NCBI RefSeq assembly: GCF_900105455.1
Contig: NZ_FNSF01000005.1
Location: 1,221,917-1,285,916 of the forward strand
DNA length: 64,000 nucleotides
Direction: 5' to 3'
Source: Tenacibaculum sp. MAR_2009_124
Lineage (GTDB): Bacteria > Bacteroidota > Bacteroidia > Flavobacteriales > Flavobacteriaceae
In this document: positions 46,847 through 57,281 of the stretch, piece after piece
Position numbering within the stretch: position 1 is the stretch's first letter
Layout of the letters: each line of letters opens with the position of its first letter
Position numbers and translations under genes: made by a program
Notes under the pieces: generated by a model
Told to the model about the DNA's origin: nothing
What the model saw: the letters and a program-made list of their open reading frames with translations, nothing else
The model's database searches: none

Positions 46847-49800
46847 ATGATGCAAAAAATAAAATTACAGTTATTCCATTTTCTACTCTTGTTTTTGATT
46901 GGATTTACTTCCTTTTCTCAAGAACTAGTTGAATTAAATAAGGAGTTAAAGAGCTCGATAGATTTTATAAGTAGTACAGAATCTAAAGTTTTGTCATATA
47001 AGACATTTGTGGAGGTTGGTATAATAAATGATCAAGCTCCATTTGAGGATATCACTACAACGGTTCAATTAAGAGTAACCAAGCTCGATGCGTTTGGTAC
47101 CCCACAAACAGATGCTGCCTCGACCTATGAAACGACATTAAGGGTTGAAGGGAATCAGGTTGATAAGAATAAGGTTTTACATGATAAGGTAGTACATAAA
47201 ATATCGTCTTTTGCAGCAGATGTGATCGTTACAGGAGTTAGTTATGTTGATAGTTCAGGAACGGTTATAGGAAACCCTGGAAATGTTTATATCAAGGCAT
47301 GGTCAGAACACGATATTGTTCATCCTATATCAGAGAATCCTAATTATAGCTTAGTTGTAGCACCATCGGACAATAATACAAAGGTTGAATTTCGATGGTT
47401 ACCTGTTTTAGGAGCAGAGGAGTATCATTTAGAATGGACATGGGTTGATAACTATAAGAAAGAAGTTACAGATGTTACAGTTATAGAGCCAGTAGCTTTA
47501 CCATTTACAGATAAAGATTTTTCCTACAATAACTCACGAATTCAAACAAAGAGCACAAGTTACAAGATTCCTAATATTTATAATTCGGGATATGTTTTAG
47601 CAAGAGTAAGAGCAGTGGGGCGTTTTGTAGACAATCCAACAGTTACTTATACTGCTAATTGGAGTGGATCAAATGCAGCAAAAAGCGCGGTTGCAGATTG
47701 GCCAAATACGGCTGTGTCAAGTCATGATGAGTCAAGAAAGAACTGGCAGCTTCAAATGTCTTTTGCAGAAGAAGGAAAGAAGAAAGAAGTGATTAGTTAT
47801 TTTGATGGAACTTTACGTAACCGTCAAACAGTTACCAAGATAAACAGTACAGACAAGGCAGTTGTAGGAGAAGTTATTTATGATTATCAAGGTCGTCCAG
47901 CAGTAGAGGTTTTACCTGTACCAGTGGCTAGTGATACATTGAAGTATTATGATAGTTTTAATTTAAACAATAGCAACTCGGTTTATACCTATAGAGATTT
48001 TGATTTAGATTTACCGAACTGTGCTACACCACGTTCGGAGATGTCAACAAGTAAAGGGGCAAGTAAGTATTATTCAGCCAATGTATTGGAAGATACGACC
48101 AACAGATGGCAGAATTTTGTTGCAGATGCGAAAGGATTTCCATTTTCACAAATAGAATATACCCCAGATAATACAGGAAGGATTCGAAGAAAAGGAGGTG
48201 TAGGAGATACACATCAATTGGGAACGGATCATGAGATGAAATACTTTTATGAAACACCAATGAGTCGTGAAGAACTTACTCGATTATTTGGAGACGTTAA
48301 TGTAGGTGATTTAAAGCATTACAAGAAAAATACAGTTATAGATCCTAATGGTCAGGCCAGTGTTAGTTATATTGATGCACAAGGGCGTACTATTGCTACA
48401 GCCTTAAAAGGGAATTCACCAGATGCATTAAAACCCTTAGAGGATGAAATAGATTCGCTAGGGGTATTACACAAAACCCTTACGGCGGATATTTTAAACA
48501 ATAGATCAACCAGTTCTTATAGCCCATCGAATTTAGACGATACATTACTCTCAACCAAGGAGGTTATAGCAACAGAAGATGGAACTCAATTCACCTTCAA
48601 CTACAATTTTAACAAGGATACTAATTATGTGATTCAGTGTGATACGTTAAACACAGAGAATTACAAGTTTGTATATGATTTCGGATTTTCAGTAAAAGAC
48701 GAATGTGGTACAGAGTATATAGCTTCCTATGTAGATTCTATCCAAAGAAATCAAATAATAGATGCAACAGGAGTTACAGAGAATTTCCAGTTGAGTAATC
48801 TTAAGATTGGAACCTATTCTGTGACTAAAAAGCTACAAGTAAATAAGGATTCTTTAAACTATTTTGCAGATCAATATATTGAAAGTTTAAAAGATAGCAC
48901 GAGCACGTGTTATGTAGATCCAAATGCTTTTGCAACCAATATATCTTTAGCAGGATGTTTGGATGTATGTCAGCTATGTATTTTTGACTATGGTATTGAA
49001 ATGACGATCTATCGTAAAGATGATAATAATAATTATATACCTTATGATTCTTTTAATACCTATATAGAAAGACAAAACAGTTTTGTGTTAGATAGATTAG
49101 CGCAGCCAGACAAGTATCCTAATGAAAGTATTCGTTATAATGCCGATGGAGAATTGGAATGGGATAATTTAAGTTTAAATGTATTTAACTTAAAACAGAA
49201 TGAGTTATGGGCTATTCAGGATTTTAATGAGAATATTACTTATGAATATACGGCAGAGGCTTATGATGCTGCTCAAAGAGAGTATGTAAAAGATTTATTA
49301 AATACGTATTTTGATATTGATGCGAGTAACCCGAGTAGCCTTGGTTTTGAATATCAAGGAACTGTATTACAGGTTCCAAGTACTTTAACAAATACCCAAG
49401 CAACTTTAGCACGAAATTTAGAGAAGACCTATCAACAACAATTTGAAGAAGGTGTGGCGGCTTGTGAGGCTTCATGTAGAGATTATCAGATGGAGTTTGA
49501 TGGGTGTGACATCAATAAAGAATTGATTTTTGGAGATTTAAAGCCTGGAGGTCAATATGGACAAACAGAAGAAAATGGAGATGGTTGGGAACTTAGTGTT
49601 TTCAATGAAAATAATATATTACCTATAGTAAATATTAGTTCCCCATTCTCAACTCCAAAAACATGGAGGTATCCTTTATATAGATATTATAAAGATGAGT
49701 ATGGAAATCCTTTTTTGATTGAATTAGATGAGAATAACAAACCCGAAACCTTAGTTGAAAATGATCATGAGGTTATTGATGGTAAGAAGTATGTACGTCC

Positions 49801-52800
49801 TCATAAGTTGAAACGTTTAGATGATTTTCTAAGATATTGGCAAGATTCATGGGCAGAGCAGCTTAGATTTAACCACCCAGAGCATATATATTACAGTTAT
49901 TCGCAAGTATTATGTCATAAGCGTAATGTTAGTGTATATAATTCAGTGATTCAAGGAAACAGAGATATTCAGTTGAATACTTATGGATACGATTCATATC
50001 TTAATCAAATCGAGTCTTATGCACTAGCAAAAGATGCTGGTTTAACAGCTGGGTTGACTACTTTACAAGATAAGGATCCATATTTTAAATTGATCTTATC
50101 TATGCAAGGAGCCTATGATGAGCAGCGTAGAGATCAGAGAAATCGAATAATGACTTCTGCATTTACTAAGTATGACGGTATGAGTCGTAATGGTATTGAT
50201 ATTGGTATGTTACAAGCGGCTTATATTACGGTTACACATAATGGTCTTACCGATTTTACGCCTGTATCCAATTTTAGTTGGTCAACAGTTGATGCTCTTG
50301 CTTCTGATGCTATAAAGAATAAAATATGGATTACCTACCGAAGCTTTTATATAGGATTGAAACATAAAATTCAACATGTTTTCTTGAGCCATTATGTTCA
50401 TAGTTTATCTGCAGCGGGAAACAGAAGTTTCTTAAATGATTGTATAGGAGAAGGAGACGGCACAGTTAGAAACTATTTAAAAGTTTTGTCAGCCTATGAT
50501 GTTGAAAGTAGTTTAGTTTTTGCTACAGACAGGACTTATTATTGTCAAGGTAGCGCATTATGGAAAACTCGCCAAAAGCGTTTTATCCCTATTGATAATT
50601 TATATGATTCTCAATCGGACCCTCAAACTGTTTTAGATGAGAACCAAGCAGAGGGTAGTTATAACCAATATGCAGAGACAGGAAAGTGTCCAAAAGCCTT
50701 TGATTTAGAGTACACCTTAGATGGTATTGTAAATGATGAAGTAAGTGATCAAAATGGCCAGAAATTAGCATTGAACGGATTTGATGTTGTTTATAGAGGG
50801 CAGTACGTAACCAGAAGTATATTTGAAGGAGTGCATGGTCAAGATTTTGAAAACATACCATCACAGAGTCAAATTTCTTTAGAAAGTGTAAATACAGGAG
50901 AACACACTCGTTCGATTAAAATTGACGATAAAGAAATCTGTGTTTTAGATATTAGTGCAACAGGATTAAGCTGGAGTAATTATAGTGTTAGTGGTAATAG
51001 TGGATGGTTAGTACAAAACTTTGAAAACGTATTTTATGATGGTTATGAGGAGCAGGCTGATGGAAGTATTTTGTATAAATTCGAGGTTCTAGCAAAGGTT
51101 ATTGACGGACAACGTCCAAGAGATTATGTATTTACAGGAACCACCAAATTAGCTATTGGAGAATGTCAATTTGTAAATAGTAGCGCAGGAATAGATACAG
51201 CAGGTATTGGAGAAATTATAGTACTCCCTAATGATAGCATTTTAAACGTTGATGTTTGTGATACATGTGGAGAAAATGCTACAGGGCAAGATTTAGATAA
51301 GGACGGCGTAGACGATGGTTGTGATATTTGTCCACCAGACCCACAAAATCCTAATGCAAATACGTATAATCCAAGTCAACTTGATACAGATGGTGATGGT
51401 ATAGGTAATCTATGTGATGAGAGTTGTGATGATAGTACAGGATTGGATTATGACAAAGATGGCATACGAATATGTGATAACTGTCCTAGGAAATATAATC
51501 CGGGCCAGTTAGATACAGATCAAGATGGCGTTGGTGATGCTTGTGATAACTGCCCAACTAAGGCAAATACAGATCAGTTAGATTCAGATGATGATGGTAT
51601 TGGTGATGTTTGTGATTTGAATGCCCCCGATTGTGTTGTTGAACATCAGAATATTCCGATAATGATAAATCATTTTGAAAGAATATTAATAGATTTATTC
51701 CCTAATAATATTCCTGCTTCGACCGAAACTTCGATTGAAATTACTTCGGGTCCAATAGATAGTTTTGTAGTAGATTTTAATTTAGGAGAATCATATCAAC
51801 AAAACTTTTTAATAAAAACATATAGAACTTATTATAACCTCGATTCGCCTAATCAAATTAAGATTCATTATTCACCTCTTACAGGAATTTATGGACTTGA
51901 TAGGAGTGAAGAAGCCGTATGGCTTTATTTCGAGTTCGCAACTGATAGTAATGATTTTAATCTTTCTGATATTTTAAGTGTAAATGAAATTAGAGGATAT
52001 GAGTTTAATGAGTTTGGTAGAATTTTAATGAATTTAATTTTGACAAAGAAGGATGGGAGTATAATCTATGCTTCATGTTCTTTTGCTATTGGTCATAAAC
52101 AACCAGGTACCTTAGGTACTTATCGTAGTGATGATACTTGCAATATAATAAATAAACAATGGAATCATTTTGGAGCCTCTGTGACTACTAGATCTTCTTT
52201 AGATATAGTTAATAACAATGAGAATATTTTTTATGGGAAGTTAATTTCTAGGAATAATATTGAAGAAATCCCAGTTACATTTTCAATTCCTACACCAGAA
52301 GAACCAGTAGAAGAAAACCCAGATGAGATTACTTTACCTGATTGTAATTGTATTCCACAACCCGTTGAACCAGTGAGTTGTGATAACGAATATGCGAGGT
52401 TTGTTCAAGAGTTGGGTGTTGTTGAACGAACTGTAGATGATGGTTATGGAGGTACCTTTAAAGTAATGGGTACAAACATTGAAGGCTATACATTAAGTAA
52501 TGACTTTAAGGATTTAGACCTACCAGAGTACCCCTTAGTTAACGAAGGAAGAGATTATTTCTGTGCGATGAATTTCGGATACATTATCAATGATTATCTG
52601 AATTATTTAGAGGTAATGCTTCCATTAGATACAGAAGTAACCGTTCAGCGTTCTATTGATAATAAGTATTTTGTATCTCTTAATGATTTTGGAAACACCT
52701 ATTTAAATTACGGGTATGATAAAATGGCATCGGTAATTTCAAGTTATAGAGATTACTTACTGGATCCTAATATTACAGATAAGAGAGGTTGGGTAAACTA

Positions 52801-55800
52801 TGTAAATATTGTTTACAGAAAAGCCAATCCAAAGGTTTGTCCACCGAAAGCTTTGGTACCAACGGAAGTTGAAGGGATCCCCTTACGAGACACCTGTCTT
52901 GATTTGGCGGAGAATTTATCGAGTACCAATACTAATGAGAATTACTTAAACTATTTAGCTCAAGAGAGAAAGCGTTTTATTCGTGAATACACAACTGAGG
53001 CATTAGCAGCAGCTAAAGAAAATTTAACTGTAGAGTATAAGGATAAGGAGTATCAATACACATTATATTATTATGATCAAGCGGGTAACTTAGTACAAAC
53101 AGTTCCACCAGAAGGAGTCGATAGAGTAACGCAACAGCATATCTATAAAACTCAGTATCGATACAATTCATTAAATCAATTGGTATGGCAAAGAACTCCA
53201 GATGGAGGAGATACGGCATTTGCTTATGATGATTTAGGACGTATTATAGCATCGCGAAATGCAAAACAATTGGCAGATGGTGGATCGGGAGGTCAATTTA
53301 GTTATACAAAATATGATGATTTAGGTCGTATAGTAGAAGCAGGAGAGTTAACGGTTTCTAATGGAACAACTAATATTGGTTATGGTATTAATAACCAAGG
53401 GAAGTTGTTAAAGATACAAGGAACACGAACCGAAATTGTTAATAGTTTTGATCAGACCAATATTATTAAGAAAGAAGTAACTAGAACAATTTACGATTTC
53501 TTACCAGAGGGAGCTGAAGCACCAATTACACAAAGTAATTTACGTAATAGAGTAGCAGCGGTCTTGTATTATGAGGTTGATCAGGAAGACCGTAACATCA
53601 CCCAATACGATAATGCTATATACTACAGTTATGATGTTCATGGAAATGTAGAAAAAATAGCGACAAAGATTAATGATGCTATCCTTGTTAGTTTAGGACA
53701 AAGTACTAAGATTGTAACCTATGATTACGATTTAATCAGTGGAAATGTGAATCAGGTGATATACCAACCAGAGCATAAAGATCAGTTTATACATAAATAT
53801 GAATACGATGCAGATAATAGAATTGTAAATGTACAAACTTCACGTGATGGGATACTTTGGGACAAAGATGCAGATTATAAGTATTATGAACATGGACCAT
53901 TAGCCAGAACAGTACTAGGAGACAAACAAGTACAAGGGTTAGATTATGTATACACCTTACAAGGCTGGTTAAAATCTGTTAACGGAGAAGCTTTAACACC
54001 AGAGGCCGATTTTGGAAAAGATGGATTGGCAAATAAAGTAGGAAAGGATGTTTATGGATATTCATTATCATACTTTAATCAGGACTATAAAGCAAGAAAG
54101 GCGAATGCTGCAGATTATTTAAAGGTAACTAGCAGTACCACTTTGCCACATAGTACCAAGGATTTATACAATGGTAATATCAAGGCAATGGTTACCAATA
54201 TGCAAGATTTAGATAATAAAGCATTACCAACGGCATATAACCATTACCAATACGATCAGTTGAACCGTATTAAAAACATGAAGTCACATTTAATAGGAGC
54301 TTCAGGAACTACTAATATTGAGAGTTCTTATGGATACGATCGTAATGGAAACTTAGAAACGTTAACCAGAACAGCATTAAAGTCTGATGGCAGTACAGCC
54401 ATCATGGATAACCTGAGTTATAAGTACGATAATACATCAAATACAGGGGGTAAAAACAATCAGTTAACCTTGGTAAAGGATGCAGCCAACGCTACTATTT
54501 TTAGTTCGGATATTGATGATCAAGAGAATGTGTTAGTGTCCTTAGGAATTAACTACTCTGCAGCAGACTCAAATACACATAACTATAAATACGATGCCAT
54601 AGGGCAGTTAGTAAAGGATGAAACCCAAGGCATTGAAAATATAGAATGGAGTGTAAGCGGTAAAGTAAAATCGATTCAGAAGAAAGTAGGTGTTTACACA
54701 CAAACTATTAGTTTTGCGTATGATGGATTAGGAAACCGTATTTCAAAGACTAATAGTGGTATTGGTCGAAGTGCTTCTCCAGTAACAACTTATTATGTAC
54801 GAGATGCCCAAGGGAATGTGATGGCAGTTTACAAGAAGTCATTCCAAAATGATCAAAACAAATTACATTTAGAAGAACACCATTTATATGGAAGTTCACG
54901 ATTGGGAATCCTTACGGATGCTTTAGAGTTAGATAATACGAAGAAGAACACTGTAGCAGAAAACCTATACTTAAACGGAGAAGAAGTAACAGGAGGAGTT
55001 ACCAAAGAGGCCATTAATGCCATTGTGGTATCTAATCAGAGTCCATATACAGTAAATGGAACGGCAACGGGAAGTTATACTGCTGGAAATATGATTCAAT
55101 TGTTACCAGGATCAAGTATTATTCATGGAGCAGATGTAAGTTTAAAAACAAGTACAGAACTGGCAAGTATCATTCCAGACAATCAATATGTACGTGAGGT
55201 AGGAAACAAGCGTTATGAGTTAAGCAATCACTTAGGAAATGTAATCAATGTAATTACAGATCGTAAGTTGGTAGCAGAGCCAGAAGCAACGATTAGTTAC
55301 CAAGAGTATGCTACAATCAGAAATGTAAGATGGGACGATGGAGAGGTTGACGGAGCAAGCTTATTAATTTTAGACCCATTACCACAAATGGGAGGAGTTA
55401 TTGATATAGAACCAGGTAAATATAGAGTACGTTTTACTTATACAAACAATAATGGAGGGGCAGCACCTAACTTTGTAGTGTCTACTGATACAAACCATCA
55501 GAATACTGCAACGAATCTGTATGAGGCAGTTGCAGTACAAGAAGCATCGGCATTATTTGAAGCAACGGACTTCCAAAACATACACTTTATTTTGTATCCA
55601 TCGGATGGCAATAGTGTTACAGGAACGATTGATAATTTTATAATAGAGAAAGAGGTAGCACAAGCAGCTGGAGCAGTAGCAAGTACTACCACCGTAACAA
55701 CAGGAGCAGCTAATGCTACGGTAGTAGCTACAGGATTTGAAGTAATAGGATGGCAAGGAGCAGAGCCAGATGGACCAGTATTAATGCTAATGCCAGAAGG

Positions 55801-57259
55801 AGGACAACCTACTATCGGGTCTTATGATCATGAGCCAGGAAGTTATCGAATGAATTTTGATGTGACTGATTTGTTAAAGACTGGTGATATCACCATTGCA
55901 ATGTCTACAGATACCAATCCAAGTAATACAGCAGCATTTGTTTATCAAGGAAACTTAAACTTAGGTAATCAAACCTTGGAGTATTCGGTGAATGATTATC
56001 AGGTATTACACTTGTTGATATTCTCGGCAGACAATGGCTTTACAGGAACATTTGAGAACTTCTTATTAGAAAAAGTAAGTACAGATACCACAACAGGAGG
56101 AAATACCAATAGAGTTATCGCAGAAAATACTATATTTACATCAGAGGTAGTTGCTTATAATGATTACTATCCTTTTGGTATGCTCGTACCTAATAGACAT
56201 GGACAAGCAGATTCTTACCGTTATGGCTTTAATGGTATGGAAAAGGATGACGAGTTGAAAGGAGAAGGGAATAGTTATACTACCTATTATAGACAATATG
56301 ATCCAAGAATAGGAAGATGGTTGAGTATGGATCCTGTTGATATTACGGGAGAATCACCTTATGCTTCTATGTTAAACAATCCAACATTATATAATGATGT
56401 TGATGGAGATTGTCCTCCTTGTTTGGTTTATTTAGCTTATCTGGCCACCGTTGAAGGTGCTTTTGCTTTGACGGCTACAGTTGCAACCTCTGCATATATT
56501 ATACAGAACCAGGAACAGATAAGTGAAGGGGCAAGAGGTTTGACTAATTCTATGATTGATTTAATGAATGTAGAAGCTCCTTCCATTGTTCCCGGTACTT
56601 TTACTCCAGGACCAAAAGCTGGTTTACAAGTTGAAACTTTTCCAGCAGTTTCGGATAAATTGACACAAGAGTTAATGGAGAAAGTGCTGCCTGTTAAAGA
56701 TAATATCCCTTCTTTTAGAGGTGGTATGGATTTGCCGGTACTTGAGAGTGCAGCTACTATTGCAACTATTCCTACTTTTAACGATGATGCATTTTCAAAT
56801 ACAGTTTTAAGTGCTGTAAATGCTGGTAATGTGGGTCTTAGACCTAGTGATTTTGGAATATCAACATTAGCTGAAAATGAGCAGTATTTAAATATATGGA
56901 ATTCAACATTAAGAGATTTGGCAGCCAAGGAAAACCTCTACAGTGAGTACCTTAATAATCTTGAAAATGGTGTTGAAATGGATGCAGGTTATTTAGGAGA
57001 TGTTTTCAAGTCGGTTAGATCAGCTTTCAAATATAGAGCGGCAAAAGAAGGGGTAGAGATTAAAGGACAAATTCATCATTGGAATTATTCTAAAGATAAA
57101 TTTGCGGATCAAGTACTTAATGCTCAAAATTTAACTATACCAATAAGTCGAGCATTACATACAGAGATACATAGAGCAACGAGTTCAAGTAGTAATATAT
57201 GGAAAGGACCAGTAGCTCCAGAGCATGAGATACCAATTAATAATACCAAAATAAAATAA
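46847..57259 (+). CDS. Giant exported Rhs protein with DUF6443-like region and C-terminal toxin tip
   Basis: The 3470-residue protein has a signal peptide (ending TSFS|Q). A DUF6443-like region follows near residues 315-400 (SYFDGTLRNRQTV). Thrombospondin type 3 calcium repeats lie at about residues 1480-1595 (DTDGDGIGNLCD). YD/Rhs repeats begin near 2065 (YYYDQAGNLVQTVPPEG). YELSNHLGNVINVITDRKL is followed by two carbohydrate-binding-like beta-sandwiches (nt 55322-56072) inserted before the Rhs core YNDYYPFGMLVPNRHG and YDPRIGRWLSMDP. The variable tip (about 290 residues) has a hydrophobic stretch near residues 3185-3215 and ends with IHHWNYSKDKFADQVLNAQN and LHTEIHRA, resembling HNH/Endo VII-type toxin nucleases. 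A probable immunity gene follows 22 bp later. Confidence 0.9.
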   Translation: MMQKIKLQLFHFLLLFLIGFTSFSQELVELNKELKSSIDFISSTESKVLSYKTFVEVGIINDQAPFEDITTTVQLRVTKLDAFGTPQTDAASTYETTLRVEGNQVDKNKVLHDKVVHKISSFAADVIVTGVSYVDSSGTVIGNPGNVYIKAWSEHDIVHPISENPNYSLVVAPSDNNTKVEFRWLPVLGAEEYHLEWTWVDNYKKEVTDVTVIEPVALPFTDKDFSYNNSRIQTKSTSYKIPNIYNSGYVLARVRAVGRFVDNPTVTYTANWSGSNAAKSAVADWPNTAVSSHDESRKNWQLQMSFAEEGKKKEVISYFDGTLRNRQTVTKINSTDKAVVGEVIYDYQGRPAVEVLPVPVASDTLKYYDSFNLNNSNSVYTYRDFDLDLPNCATPRSEMSTSKGASKYYSANVLEDTTNRWQNFVADAKGFPFSQIEYTPDNTGRIRRKGGVGDTHQLGTDHEMKYFYETPMSREELTRLFGDVNVGDLKHYKKNTVIDPNGQASVSYIDAQGRTIATALKGNSPDALKPLEDEIDSLGVLHKTLTADILNNRSTSSYSPSNLDDTLLSTKEVIATEDGTQFTFNYNFNKDTNYVIQCDTLNTENYKFVYDFGFSVKDECGTEYIASYVDSIQRNQIIDATGVTENFQLSNLKIGTYSVTKKLQVNKDSLNYFADQYIESLKDSTSTCYVDPNAFATNISLAGCLDVCQLCIFDYGIEMTIYRKDDNNNYIPYDSFNTYIERQNSFVLDRLAQPDKYPNESIRYNADGELEWDNLSLNVFNLKQNELWAIQDFNENITYEYTAEAYDAAQREYVKDLLNTYFDIDASNPSSLGFEYQGTVLQVPSTLTNTQATLARNLEKTYQQQFEEGVAACEASCRDYQMEFDGCDINKELIFGDLKPGGQYGQTEENGDGWELSVFNENNILPIVNISSPFSTPKTWRYPLYRYYKDEYGNPFLIELDENNKPETLVENDHEVIDGKKYVRPHKLKRLDDFLRYWQDSWAEQLRFNHPEHIYYSYSQVLCHKRNVSVYNSVIQGNRDIQLNTYGYDSYLNQIESYALAKDAGLTAGLTTLQDKDPYFKLILSMQGAYDEQRRDQRNRIMTSAFTKYDGMSRNGIDIGMLQAAYITVTHNGLTDFTPVSNFSWSTVDALASDAIKNKIWITYRSFYIGLKHKIQHVFLSHYVHSLSAAGNRSFLNDCIGEGDGTVRNYLKVLSAYDVESSLVFATDRTYYCQGSALWKTRQKRFIPIDNLYDSQSDPQTVLDENQAEGSYNQYAETGKCPKAFDLEYTLDGIVNDEVSDQNGQKLALNGFDVVYRGQYVTRSIFEGVHGQDFENIPSQSQISLESVNTGEHTRSIKIDDKEICVLDISATGLSWSNYSVSGNSGWLVQNFENVFYDGYEEQADGSILYKFEVLAKVIDGQRPRDYVFTGTTKLAIGECQFVNSSAGIDTAGIGEIIVLPNDSILNVDVCDTCGENATGQDLDKDGVDDGCDICPPDPQNPNANTYNPSQLDTDGDGIGNLCDESCDDSTGLDYDKDGIRICDNCPRKYNPGQLDTDQDGVGDACDNCPTKANTDQLDSDDDGIGDVCDLNAPDCVVEHQNIPIMINHFERILIDLFPNNIPASTETSIEITSGPIDSFVVDFNLGESYQQNFLIKTYRTYYNLDSPNQIKIHYSPLTGIYGLDRSEEAVWLYFEFATDSNDFNLSDILSVNEIRGYEFNEFGRILMNLILTKKDGSIIYASCSFAIGHKQPGTLGTYRSDDTCNIINKQWNHFGASVTTRSSLDIVNNNENIFYGKLISRNNIEEIPVTFSIPTPEEPVEENPDEITLPDCNCIPQPVEPVSCDNEYARFVQELGVVERTVDDGYGGTFKVMGTNIEGYTLSNDFKDLDLPEYPLVNEGRDYFCAMNFGYIINDYLNYLEVMLPLDTEVTVQRSIDNKYFVSLNDFGNTYLNYGYDKMASVISSYRDYLLDPNITDKRGWVNYVNIVYRKANPKVCPPKALVPTEVEGIPLRDTCLDLAENLSSTNTNENYLNYLAQERKRFIREYTTEALAAAKENLTVEYKDKEYQYTLYYYDQAGNLVQTVPPEGVDRVTQQHIYKTQYRYNSLNQLVWQRTPDGGDTAFAYDDLGRIIASRNAKQLADGGSGGQFSYTKYDDLGRIVEAGELTVSNGTTNIGYGINNQGKLLKIQGTRTEIVNSFDQTNIIKKEVTRTIYDFLPEGAEAPITQSNLRNRVAAVLYYEVDQEDRNITQYDNAIYYSYDVHGNVEKIATKINDAILVSLGQSTKIVTYDYDLISGNVNQVIYQPEHKDQFIHKYEYDADNRIVNVQTSRDGILWDKDADYKYYEHGPLARTVLGDKQVQGLDYVYTLQGWLKSVNGEALTPEADFGKDGLANKVGKDVYGYSLSYFNQDYKARKANAADYLKVTSSTTLPHSTKDLYNGNIKAMVTNMQDLDNKALPTAYNHYQYDQLNRIKNMKSHLIGASGTTNIESSYGYDRNGNLETLTRTALKSDGSTAIMDNLSYKYDNTSNTGGKNNQLTLVKDAANATIFSSDIDDQENVLVSLGINYSAADSNTHNYKYDAIGQLVKDETQGIENIEWSVSGKVKSIQKKVGVYTQTISFAYDGLGNRISKTNSGIGRSASPVTTYYVRDAQGNVMAVYKKSFQNDQNKLHLEEHHLYGSSRLGILTDALELDNTKKNTVAENLYLNGEEVTGGVTKEAINAIVVSNQSPYTVNGTATGSYTAGNMIQLLPGSSIIHGADVSLKTSTELASIIPDNQYVREVGNKRYELSNHLGNVINVITDRKLVAEPEATISYQEYATIRNVRWDDGEVDGASLLILDPLPQMGGVIDIEPGKYRVRFTYTNNNGGAAPNFVVSTDTNHQNTATNLYEAVAVQEASALFEATDFQNIHFILYPSDGNSVTGTIDNFIIEKEVAQAAGAVASTTTVTTGAANATVVATGFEVIGWQGAEPDGPVLMLMPEGGQPTIGSYDHEPGSYRMNFDVTDLLKTGDITIAMSTDTNPSNTAAFVYQGNLNLGNQTLEYSVNDYQVLHLLIFSADNGFTGTFENFLLEKVSTDTTTGGNTNRVIAENTIFTSEVVAYNDYYPFGMLVPNRHGQADSYRYGFNGMEKDDELKGEGNSYTTYYRQYDPRIGRWLSMDPVDITGESPYASMLNNPTLYNDVDGDCPPCLVYLAYLATVEGAFALTATVATSAYIIQNQEQISEGARGLTNSMIDLMNVEAPSIVPGTFTPGPKAGLQVETFPAVSDKLTQELMEKVLPVKDNIPSFRGGMDLPVLESAATIATIPTFNDDAFSNTVLSAVNAGNVGLRPSDFGISTLAENEQYLNIWNSTLRDLAAKENLYSEYLNNLENGVEMDAGYLGDVFKSVRSAFKYRAAKEGVEIKGQIHHWNYSKDKFADQVLNAQNLTIPISRALHTEIHRATSSSSNIWKGPVAPEHEIPINNTKIK

Positions 57260-57281
57260 TAAATTAGAATATAGATGTATT

